From Astragalus membranaceus (lineage: Eukaryota; Streptophyta; Magnoliopsida; Fabales; Fabaceae): 64,000 nt of DNA. Numbering within the stretch: position 1 is the stretch's first letter; each line of letters opens with the position of its first letter. The notes under the pieces are model-generated. The model was given only the letters and a program-made list of their open reading frames with translations. It searched no databases and had not been told where the DNA came from. Made by a program: the position numbers and the translations under genes. The stretch covers positions 17,457,192 through 17,521,191 of the forward strand of contig CM076854.1 in NCBI GenBank assembly GCA_039519185.1. Direction: 5' to 3'. Positions 54,603-64,000 of the stretch are shown here, piece by piece.

Positions 54603-55371
54603 TCTACTATCTATCTCTACCATTTACCTACTAGAAAAATACCAATTTTATCCTTTTTCCAATTAAATAATTGGAGGATATTTAGGTAATTTTACTTTTT
54701 CACTCTTTTAAACTTTTTCACTCTCTCGCACTTTTTCAATTTTTTCACTTTTTAACTCTCTCACTTTTTCACTCTATTCTCTTTCTTCTTCTAGTTCTCT
54801 CATTTCTCTATTTTTTATATTTTTTCAAACTTTTTAACTTTTTCACTATCTCTCACACACTTTTTTTTTCTCTCTCTCTCTCTCTTCTCCTTTTTTTCCT
54901 CTAATTCTCCCATTTCTCTATTTTTCACAATATGCCTACTTTAATTTCATTTACACATCACCTTCATTTTTCCTCTTTACTATTTTAAAATTTTTCAAAT
55001 TTTGACAAAATTTTAATATCCATTTTTTTACACGGGGTAATATTTAGGCTAATTAAATCTGTCAATTTTAAAATTGTCTTGATTTTCACGGGATAATGTT
55101 TGGACTAATTAAATTTTTTGAGTACATACATTACCTACTACTAAAATACCAATCTTATCCTTTTCCGAACTAAGCAATTCGAGTTTATTTAGGTAATTTC
55201 ATTTTTTGCACTCTTACACATTTTTTCAAACTTTTTTACTATCTTAAGTTTGCCTATTTTAAATTTGTCAAAATTTTCACGGGGTAATGCTCGGACTGAT
55301 TAAATTTTGTCTGAGATCATACATAAAAATAAAACGACAGCACCCGTGCGTAGCCACGGGTATACCGCTAG
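54603..55371 (+). mobile_element. Small non-autonomous Helitron-like element (769 bp)
   Basis: It starts TCTACTATCTATCTCTACC after an A and ends CTAG before a T. The 3' hairpin is ACCCGTG (55342-55348), loop CGTAGC, CACGGGT (55355-55361), six bases before CTAG. TC start, hairpin, CTRR end and insertion between A and T are the Helitron signature. No Rep/helicase is present. Inside, a block near 54613-54700 is repeated near 55128-55210. Confidence 0.65.
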
Positions 55372-56563
55372 TTACAAGGAAAGTAAAAGTATTTATATGT
55401 TGGGTCTAATATTGTTTCTAAGCCCAACATACAATCCACTTAGAGAAAAGAAAACAAGGCCCAAGGCCACAAACTAAAGCTACAAGGCCATAGCCACTTA
55501 ACCAAGGCTAGCTTGGCTCAATTAAAATTATCTTTACAACTATTAAAAGAAAATACAAAGCATAGGGAACACTAGTGTTGGTTATCTAGAAATTAAATTC
55601 GCTACTATTTACATGTTCACCTTCAATGTGCTATTGTCTTAATGATTAGGTTTAGCACATTGAGGTATATTCCCTTGAAAAGACATGATTTACAGCATCA
55701 TGAACATAAGAGCCATGCAAAGATATGTAAGAAGTTAGACTTGTCTCAATATATTCAAAGTTAAAATATCAAACCCTTTAAAACAAACAACAAGTGGCGG
55801 AGCTTGTCCGAAATATTAAAGGGAGCCACAAGTATTAACTAAATTATTATAATAAAAATTTATAGGAATCATATAATTTTAACAAAGATTGAAAATAACA
55901 TCAACAAATAATTAGGGGCGGAGCTACGTTAAGACTCAGGTGGGTCACAGCCCACCCCCAAAAAAAAGTGTAACTTGCAAATTTTTTTATATAAAAATAT
56001 GCTCTCTCCTATTCTGTTGATTTTTTTCTGCTTCCCATTAAGTAATAGCAACCCTATATTTTTATTGGCAAACGTTAGTTGTAAATTGTTAGGGGGCGGC
56101 GAAAATGTTAGTTTCTAAGGTTTGAACCCTAGACCTCCTTCTTATACTCTTTTGGTGTCTCTTATGCTATAAAATGTAGGAATCCAAAATGCATGTAGCT
56201 CTTGATTATAATTAAGAGTTAGATTGGAATATTAAAATGAAATTTTCTCATAATATACATATTCATATAGACATATACATTAACTACTTAAGGTCCGGCA
56301 ATGAGATATACAAAATCTCTAACTAACTATACTTAACTATCACGGTTGAAAATGAATAAATTGCTCTAATAGCATTTTTTTGGGTGTGAACTGGGTATCA
56401 TCTGTGTGAGAACATATGTTGGTGGGAGTAATGCTGCAACAAAGAAGAACAACCAAACATTGAAAATCATTAGTTCAAATATTTGTGAATATCATGTACA
56501 ATAAAGAACACAAGAGAAAGTGAATTTATCATTGCGCAGGACTCAAAGGCGTGTATAACACTA
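55372..56563. other. AT-rich DNA without genes
   Basis: A GGGGCGGAGCTACG block near 55915 and GGTTTGAACCCTAGACCTCC near 56131 resemble pieces found at the ends of plant repeats, but borders cannot be set. CACTA at 56559-56563 is the presumed target duplication of element I. Confidence 0.35.
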
Positions 56564-57000
56564 TGTAACACCCCGGTATTTTTATTTTGTAAAAATACCC
56601 AAGTGTACCATCCCTAGAACATCAGAGATATATTTCCTGCTTAGACACTGAATATCACTATAAATTTTCGCTGAATATAAACCAAACAGTGTTATTTACA
56701 AACAAGACTCAGACCATAAACCATCAGCAACTATAGTATTCAGTATCATACAAGAAAGTGGAAGAAAGATGTAACACTAAATACATAGTGTTGCAGAACA
56801 TAGACAACAAAGGAAATATAACCTTAAGCATAAAACTAAGTCATCAGCAACTGCCTGAGCTCCACTTACTCGTGTCTCTTGGATTTTTGCTGTCTCTGTT
56901 TCTGTGTAAAACAACAACATATAAACAATGAGATACAGTGAGTTCTACCGAGACCCCTAGTAACACTCTCGGTCAAATTATGGATTTGTTTTAACTTAAC

Positions 57001-57250
57001 ACGACACCGACTGCATTACTGCTAAACACCGATGAACGTGTTATAACTCTGCACGACACCGACTGCATTACTGCTAAACCCCGGTGAATCGCACAACAAC
57101 AAAGTACGGCACCGACTGCATGACTGCTAAACCCCGGTGTATCGGACAACAAACAAAGTACGACACCGACTGCATGACTGCTAAACCCCGGTGTATCACA
57201 CAATAAACTTTTAACATAACACCGACTGCATTACTCTGCTATATCCCCGG
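57001..57250 (-). repeat. Tandem repeat of 52-56 bp in the I LTR
   Basis: ACCGACTGCA starts at 57006, 57058, 57111, 57165 and 57221. The same five-unit array is present in the 5' LTR at about 63269-63505. S2 has one related unit near 9790. Confidence 0.8.
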
Positions 57251-57817
57251 TGAACCCCCTCACCAATAGCATTTTTTCCTATTGGCACGGAGCCTAAGGT
57301 AAGAGTGCATGACTACCCTGCCTTAGTATGTTAAAATGGGTCGTCCCCCAACTCGATATAATAAATATATCTACAGACACATGATCTCAGGGTTCATTAC
57401 CTCAGACAATCAATTGAACATTTAGTTCACATTACAATTTGAATCCACGTTCACTCTTGCATACTAATTCATCACCTCTCAACACATTTTACGTCTCCAA
57501 AAACAGTTTGTTTTGCCTTAAAAATAGAATATTCAGTTAGGCCTCTGAATAAGCTTTCAAACGCATCTTAGAACACCTCAATCGTGTTCCCGGATCAAAA
57601 GTTATCAATAAAACATATCCGCACACATATACTATTATTCGGTTTTTCGAGACAATTTCAACTTCGAAAGTATTTTATAAAACCCTTTTGAAACATACCC
57701 AAAATCATGGCATTATAAGCCTAATATCATTATAGAAGGGTTAGGAAAGGATTAGAAGAGGATTGGAATCGAAACGGAATCATTTCGGGCAATTTGTAAA
57801 ATTTGGACAGAACCATG

Positions 57818-57928
57818 CGCACGGATCGTGCCCCTGGGACGCACGAATCGTGCGCCCTGTTAAACATTTTGAAAATCAGAAACCGAACCAGGCACACGGA
57901 TCGTGCCCCTGGGACGCACGGATCGTGC
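57818..57928 (-). promoter_or_regulatory. Paired CGTGC array in the I LTR
   Basis: ATCGTGC elements have CGTGC starting at 57827, 57849, 57902 and 57924, that is 22, 53 and 22 bp apart, with an inverted GCACG copy inside each pair. Same layout as S2. Confidence 0.55.
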
Positions 57929-59051
57929 TCATTTGACAGCATTGCAAAAATGGCCCTTTTCACGAAAATTCGCTTTTCTATTAATCCAAAACTCGCTCTG
58001 ATCGATTCCTAACTCGAAAACAGACCATACCAAGCAATATTCCAGTCCAATCAACATCAAACAATCAAGCAATTCAATCAAAAACTCAACAACTACGAAT
58101 TTTGTCAAAACGCGATATATTTCAAAATAGCGTTTTTGACTCAAAATCTTTCGAAACCAAATCACATAAAATTCATTTCAAAACGGAATAAACCTAAACG
58201 TGAGTAAAACTCACCGATTGTGATGAAAATCACAAATAGCCGAGACTTTCCACGAAATCGCTTTTCCGACATAACCACACGAATGTTCCCCGTATAAACT
58301 TTACGCTCCAACACCAATCGAATCCGCTCCCAACCTTTGAACCTACAATCAATCACAAAAACTCCATGAAATTACTATTCATCGTCTTCAAGCTTCAATT
58401 CACTATTCACACATAACCCCAATTTGAACCCTAACCTCTTGATTCTTCACAAACCCCAAATCGGACTTCAATATTTGCGCAATCCACCTTGAGCTCGCTC
58501 CCAAACACCATCCAAAGCTTTCCTTTGAGCTTGAACAACAAAAACCTCATTTTTCCTCTTAAATTCGAAAATGGCAAAGTGAGAGAGAGTGAGTTGTTTG
58601 CGATGAAATTGGTACCAAATCGAAGAGAAAGGAACGCTGATCACTTTTCGTGTTCGAAGGAAGTCGTTTTGATGAGTCTTTGAACTTCATTTTTCCTCTT
58701 CTTCTCCTTCACCCATTCTTTTCTCTTCTTTTCTTTTTTCTCTCTTTTCTCTCTTTTCTCTCTGTACGCGTTTCCTTTCTTTCTTTCTTTCTTAATTCTT
58801 TTCATTCTCACACACACACACACACATATATATATTTATTTAATATATAAGTGGTAACGTGGTCCAATTACCATATTGTCCTTAATCTCTTATTTCGTTC
58901 CGAATTGTCCTTGACCCGTATTATCCGGTTAACGATCCGATGACAACCAATAAATAATTTTAGCACTCAATAAATTTACCAGTCAAGTACTAAATTAATT
59001 TAATTGGGTTAACACCCAAATAATTCTACTAATTATTTTGAGGATGTTACA

Positions 59052-60180
59052 TTCTCCCCAACTTGAAAGAATTTTGTCCTCAAAATTTCTTTAAGTCTTT
59101 CATCCGACTAACCGAGGATCGACATTCTCAGAAAGGTCTTAAGTTGCTGGAACACAATCTTGAATTAACGAAATGAGTGTAGAAAATCTTCCCAATCCGG
59201 CACATCAATCTTCAAGTATGATCCACTACTACCCTAGAACGCTTCTAAGGTTATAGTCCGAACTCTCTTGTTACGAATCATCACGAGAAACTCCTATTTC
59301 GTCTACATAGGCTCGGCACCGCATTTGAAAACACTTCTGAAGCTTCATTCCAATTATCCTCGCTTGCGCCCTAACTTTTATTAATCTAAATCAAAGGGTC
59401 TAATACAAGACGCTTGATAGAAATATATGTTGAAAATGAGATCCACAAACTGGTACTCTTCGATAAAGGTAAAAACAAACACGATTTTCCCGAAGGGTTA
59501 AACACGTTCTCAACAAATCTTCTAAAATCTATAACAGTTCTCATACACATTGAAAAAAAATGTGACGGAAAAGTCATCTGTGAGACTTCTTGACTCGCCC
59601 CCAAGATTTCGAGATAAAACTTTTCAAAAGATGGAATGAGGGTTTTACTAAAAACTTTGACCATAATGTAGAAATAAACCGTGGGGACAACAAATAAATT
59701 TGAACGTAATGAAAATCACCTCTGTTGTTCTCAAAACAACTATCAAACAGAACTCAGAGCTCTTTTTCCTCTATTGCAACTTCATCACGAGGTTTTTACC
59801 AATGACGCACCCGATTCCTTTCCAAATTAGTCAATAGCGTTGAGAACTTCCCCTCAACCTAAGTACGCCTCCTATGATTTTCCTCAATCAGATTTTATTA
59901 ACCTCTTGATTCGTTCCCAAAATTAACTTTAGCATGCGGGTGTTCACAAAATGATTTTTCAAAACTACCATACCGCACGCCAAACTTCATTTCGGAAATT
60001 TCAGTCACTTGCAAGCAGATCCATCAATTAACCCTTTAGTGGTTATTCACAATGTGAAAAACAGTCAACAGTCACCTCACTTTCATATTCGTATTCACGT
60101 TTGACTTGTCAAACAGAATCACATAATACTATCTGATTGTTAACCTTCGCAAGCGAAAGGTTAATACCAAAACCTTGCCA
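59052..60180 (-). other. Polypurine tract and 3' internal region of element I
   Basis: The purine run CAAGTTGGGGAGAA (59052-59065) precedes the 3' LTR. The rest has no integrase similarity. The 92-codon minus frame 59386-59664 is unrecognised. Integrase is deleted or replaced here. Confidence 0.5.
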
Positions 60181-61908
60181 CTAAAGTGGAAACTTATGGA
60201 TGTACTCCAACTTAGATCTAAAAGACTCTAACAATTCCATTTCTTGCATCATTAACTCTGCCATGTGAATGGATTTCCTACTCAGCGCATCAGCTACAAC
60301 ATTGGCCTTTCCTGGATGATATTTCAACTCGAAGTCATAATCCTTCAGAAATTCTACCCATCTTCTTTGCCTGTTATTCTGTTCTTTCTGATCAAACAGA
60401 TACTTTAAACTCTTGTGATCACTAAAGATTTCGAAACGAGACCCATACAGGTAATGTCTCCAAATCTTCGGTGCATACACAATAGCTGCCAACTCCAAAT
60501 CATAAGTTGGATAATCCTCCTCATGAGACTTCAATTGCCTGGATGCACAAGCTACCACTTGTTGATTCTGCATGAGAACACATCCTTAATCCTTCCCCGA
60601 AGCATTGCTGTAAATTTTGAATTCCATAGACGAATCCGGAAGAATCAGAATTGGAGCAGAAGTCAACTGAATCTTCAACGCTTGAAAACATTCTTCACAA
60701 TCGACATCCCACGTAAACGGTTGACCCTTTCGAGTTAACCGAGTAAGTGGAAGAACTAGTTGTGAGAACCCTTGAATAAATCTCCTATAGTAACCGGCTA
60801 GACACAAGAAACTTCTGATCTCTGTGACTGTTGTTGGTCGCTCCCAGTTTAACACAACTTCCACTTTACTGGGATCCACAACAACTCCCGATTGGGAAAT
60901 CACATGTCCCAAAAACTTTACCTCAGGCATCCAGAAATCACACTTCGACGGCTTGGCATACAATTTCTTTTCTCGGAGCACGTTCAGAACAATGCGGAGA
61001 TGTTGAGCATGCTCCTCAATGGTCTTCGAGTCCACCAAGATATCATCGACGAGAACGACTACAAACTGATCCAGATAGGTATAAAAAACTCGGTTCATGT
61101 AATCCATGAATACCATCGGGGAATTAGTCAAACCGAAGGGCATCACTACGAACTCGTAATGTCCATACCTAGTACGGAAAGCTGTCTTCGGAATATCTAA
61201 GGCTCTAACTTTTAATTGATGATAACCTGACCTCAGATCAATTTTTGAAAACACCACGGCACCTCGAAGTTAATCCAGCAATTCGTGTATCCTTGGCAAA
61301 GGATATTTGTTCTTGATCGACACTTTGTTGAGTAGTCGATAATCAATACACAATCTCATGCTACCATTCTTCTTTTTGACAAGTAACACCGGAGCACCCC
61401 ATGGAGAAGCGCTCGGTCGAATGAACCTCTTCGAGATCAACTTTTCAAGTTGATACTTCAATTCCTTTAATTCTAAAGAAAACATCTGATAAGGAGCAAT
61501 AGATATTGATCCTGTGCCAGGAACCAATTCTATAGAAAACTCCACCTCTCGGTCAGGAGGTACAGAAGAGACTTCATCCGGAAAAACATCCAGAAATTCA
61601 TTCACCACTTGTACAGATGACAAATCTAAACCAGATTCAATGGATGCAGATAACATAATAACATAAGCTTCCGCACCTTGAAGTAATGACCGGCTCGCTG
61701 AGGTGAAAGAGATAACTGCTTCGGAATTTGCCCTCGTCAATTCCATGGATTCATAGGCGAAATTGATAGTTCGCTTGGCACAGTCGATTGTAACATGATT
61801 TGCAGTTATCCAATTCATACCCAGAGCGATGTCCATCCTCCTCATAGGCAAACAAATAAAGTCTACTACGAAATTTCTGCCTCCTATGCCAAGTAGACAT
61901 TTTGACAC
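60181..61908 (-). pseudogene. pol: Reverse transcriptase and RNase H of element I, broken
   Basis: 61908-61270 reads MRRMDIALGMNWI, then the RT start VNEFLDVFPDEV, PVLLVKKKNGSMRLCIDYRL and KYPLPRIHELLD. After a stop, 61257-60586 continues: FSKIDLRSGYHQLKV, TAFRTRYGHYEFVVMPFGLT, the catalytic LVDDILV, and FLGHVISQSG. A stop interrupts the RNase H start (SNASGKD). 60573-60181 carries VACASRQLKSHEEDYPTYDL, FSDHKSLKYLFDQKE and YHPGKANVVADALSRK. This is standard Ty3/gypsy order. Several stops make it non-functional. The RT catalytic pair of aspartates is present. Confidence 0.88.
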
Positions 61909-62117
61909 AAAGATTGGGTCTGGACACGGCCCTTAGCAGCAGAAAAAATAGGTATCGGCTCGGATAGCGGAGATAAGGCTAATCCCAACTGATCCACACA
62001 TGATTGTGCTATAAAACAATGGGTTGCAGCCGAATCACATAATATACTGATAGAGTTATTGAAAACGGATCCCATACTCCTCAGTAAATTTGTCCGCAGG
62101 TGAGACTTTCTTAGCAT
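61884..62117 (-). pseudogene. pro: Aspartic protease fragment of element I
   Basis: FNNSISILCDSAATHCFIAQ is the retropepsin active-site region. The usual D-S-G-A is D-S-A-A here, so the catalytic glycine is lost. The next frame (61908 on) continues towards RT. Confidence 0.7.
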
Positions 62118-62149
62118 CCAAAGTGTTGATTCGCTCTCGTGTTGGAGCA

Positions 62150-62690
62150 GCTTGAGCTTCTTTGAAACTCTTCCTTGCTAGGCACTCTTTACCATAGTGA
62201 CCCTCTTCATTATAATAATAGCACCGATTGATCTGTGCTGACGATTACCCTGGTAATGTCATCCACTGTTAGAACATCTTCTAGCCTTTGAAGAATCGAG
62301 GAATTGCACCTGCTTTTCCTTTGATGAAATTTTCTTAGGACTTTGCATTCCGAATTGGTAATTCAACTACATTATTTCCTTTCCCATATTCCCTATGAGA
62401 TCATCCTCGGTGACATAGGCTGGTTGCACTAATGCAGCATGATTAGTAAGAGTATAAGAACTGAGACCCTGACTCATACAAGCACGAAGGCCCATCTTAT
62501 ACATCTTCATCCTCCATTCCTCATTCGGAGCATACTTTACCACTTGGTAAAACTGAGACAACTTCTCAATCTTAGCGATGTATTCTTCCACTGTCATGTC
62601 ACCTTCCCTGAGGATGCACCGGTTGGATATTCCGGCCTTGGTTGAGGATTGCGTCTTGATCATCCATTTATAATTCCGCTTATGATGCAC
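62150..62690 (-). pseudogene. gag: gag fragment of element I with damaged zinc knuckle
   Basis: 62690-62367 includes REGDMTVEEYIAKIEKLSQF and NEEWRMKMYKMGLRACM, the chromovirus gag core. In another frame near 62227-62170, CYYYNEEGHYGKEC is a CCHC knuckle whose second cysteine is a tyrosine. The N-terminal half of gag is missing. Confidence 0.7.
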
Positions 62691-62800
62691 TAAGTATTAA
62701 GTTGATCAGGCCCAATGTCTCTTAGCATCGTAAGTATAATTACTACAAGGACTAACAAGGAATCGACTCAACCCTAAACTAAGTCCGACTAGGTCGAACT

Positions 62801-62812
62801 GCTCTGATACCA
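62801..62812 (-). other. Primer binding site of element I (tRNA-iMet)
   Basis: TGGTATCAGAGC on the minus strand, two bases from the LTR end at 62815. Confidence 0.9.
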
Positions 62813-62814
62813 AC

Positions 62815-64000
62815 TGTAACACCCCGACATTTTTATTTTGTAAAAATACCCAAGTGTACCATCCCTAGAACATCAGAGATATATTTCCTGCTTAGACACT
62901 GAATATCACTATAAATTTTCGCTGAATATAAACCAAACAGTCTTATTTACAAACAAGACGATACGGTTCTCAGACCATAAACCATCAGCAGCTATAGTAT
63001 TCAGTATCATACAAGAAAGCGGAAGAAAGATGTAACACTAAATACATAACGTTGCAGTACATAGACAACAAAGGAAATCTAAACTTAAGCATAAAGCTAA
63101 GTCATCAGCAACTACCTGAGCTCCACCTACTCGTGTCTCTTGGATTTCTGCTGTCCATGTTTCTCTGTAAAATAACAACATATAAACAATGAGATACAAT
63201 CTCAGTGAGTTCTACCGAGACCCCTACTAACACTCTCGGTCAAATTATGGATTTGTTTTAACTTAACACGACACCGACTGCATTACTGCTAAACCCCGAT
63301 GAACGTGTTATTACTCTGCACGACACCGACTGCATTACTCCTAAACCCCGGTGAATCGCACAATAACAAAGTACGACACCGACTGCATGACTGCTAAACC
63401 CCGGTGTATCGCACAACAAACAAAGTACGGCACCGACTGCATGACTGCTAAACCCCGGTGTATCGCACAATAAACTTTTAACATAACACCGACTGCATTA
63501 CTCTGCTATATCCCCGGTGAACCCCCTTACCAATAGCATTTTTTCCTATTGGCACGGAGCCTAAGGTAAGAGTGCATGATTACCCCGCCTTAGTATGTTA
63601 ACATGGGTCGTCACCCAACTCGATATAATAAATATATCTACAGACACATGAAATCAGGGTTCATTACCTCAGACAATCAATGAAACATTTAGTTCACATT
63701 ACAATTTAAATCCACGTTCACTCTCGCATACTAATTCATCACCTGTCAACACGTTTTACGTCCCCAAAAACAGTTCGTTTTGCCTTAAAAATAGAAAATT
63801 CAGTTAGGCCTCTGAATAAGCTTTCAAACGCATCTTAGAACACCTCAATCGGGTTCCTGGATCAAAAGTTATCAATGAATCATATCCGCACACGTATACT
63901 ATTATTCGGTTTTTCGAGACAATTTCAACTTCGAAAGTATTTTATAAAACCCTTTTGAAACATACCCAAAATCATGGCATTATAAGCCTAATATCATTAT
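62815..64000 (-). repeat. 5' LTR of element I, partial
   Basis: R/U5 side of the LTR, matching 56564-57750 almost base for base, with the five-unit CACCGACTGCAT repeat. The remaining 1.3 kb lies beyond the window. Confidence 0.88.

Larger units (their letters stand above)
56564..59051 (-). repeat. 3' LTR of element I (2488 bp)
   Basis: It starts TGTAACATCCTC at 59051 and ends GGGGTGTTACA at 56564. It contains five tandem CACCGACTGCAT units (57001-57250), a paired CGTGC array (57818-57928) and pyrimidine-rich tracts near 58690-58800. Confidence 0.85.
56564..64000 (-). mobile_element. Chromovirus-like Ty3/gypsy element I (5' LTR cut by window end)
   Basis: Minus strand: 3' LTR 56564-59051, polypurine tract, internal region 59052-62812 with RNase H, RT, protease and gag, primer site 62801-62812, and 5' LTR from 62815 to past the window end. 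Integrase and chromodomain are missing between RNase H and the polypurine tract, so it is non-autonomous. The two LTRs are very similar where they overlap. RT and RNase H resemble the Tekay/Del group. Confidence 0.85.

Noticed and set aside
56096..56165. GGTTTGAACC block resembling a tRNA or SINE B box
   Set aside because: No matching A box at the right distance and no cloverleaf or poly-A end, so no tRNA gene or SINE is supported.
59386..59664. 92-codon frame where integrase of element I should be
   Set aside because: No integrase motif (no HHCC or D,D,E pattern) and no chromodomain. Treated as non-coding.

Overview
This window is nuclear DNA from a flowering plant with a repeat-filled genome. 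I see no intact host gene, rRNA, tRNA, CRISPR array or prokaryotic signal. It is a nest of LTR retrotransposons (Athila-type, Tat/Ogre-type, chromovirus-like and SIRE-like copia), solo LTRs, one small Helitron-like element and one broken host-gene fragment. Ogre/Tat elements with a tRNA-Arg primer site are abundant in legumes, so a legume is my best guess; the species cannot be read from the sequence.

Layout. 1-3453: 3' part of an Athila-type element (+), inserted in the gag of a Tat-type element (-, 3454 to about 5220). 5221-8954: an unidentified segment, duplicated at 53400-54120, split by a solo LTR (5985-8464, TSD CATTA). 9036-11838: an unidentified repeat split by an inverted solo LTR (9226-11539, TSD AATAC). 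11839-16456: 5' LTR, primer site and leader of a Tat/Ogre element (A, +), cut by a 500-N gap (16457-16956). 16957-23870: a deleted Tat/Ogre element (C, -) inserted in the reverse transcriptase of an Ogre element (B, -, 23871-36382). B carries a separate ORF1 and is also split by a solo LTR (25920-27884, TSD AAGGA). 36383-37513: a fragment (D) ending in a polypurine tract against B's LTR. 37514-43857: a Tat-type LTR/gag fragment (E) split by a near-complete copia element (F, 37693-43418, TSD GTGCT). 43858-44405: a chromovirus-like LTR fragment. 44406-56563: AT-rich DNA with a degenerate HD-ZIP IV START-domain fragment, an Athila remnant, the second copy of the duplicated segment and a Helitron-like element. 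56564-64000: a chromovirus-like element (I, -) with 3' LTR, internal region and the start of its 5' LTR.

The most interesting signals are non-coding. (1) The leaders of A, B and C carry many copies of a small two-stem hairpin whose stems change sequence while pairing is kept and whose internal loops are conserved, the pattern of a selected RNA structure. A second structured module alternates with it. (2) The LTRs of A, C and the copia element F share a promoter block although they belong to different superfamilies. It has an AATCGATT array phased at about 32 bp, a TATA box 44-54 bp downstream of the array and a similar start of transcript. (3) Other unrelated LTRs carry different GC-rich motifs in pairs 21-22 bp apart, mostly repeated every 71-75 bp. 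All coordinates were counted by hand, and identities were judged by eye.
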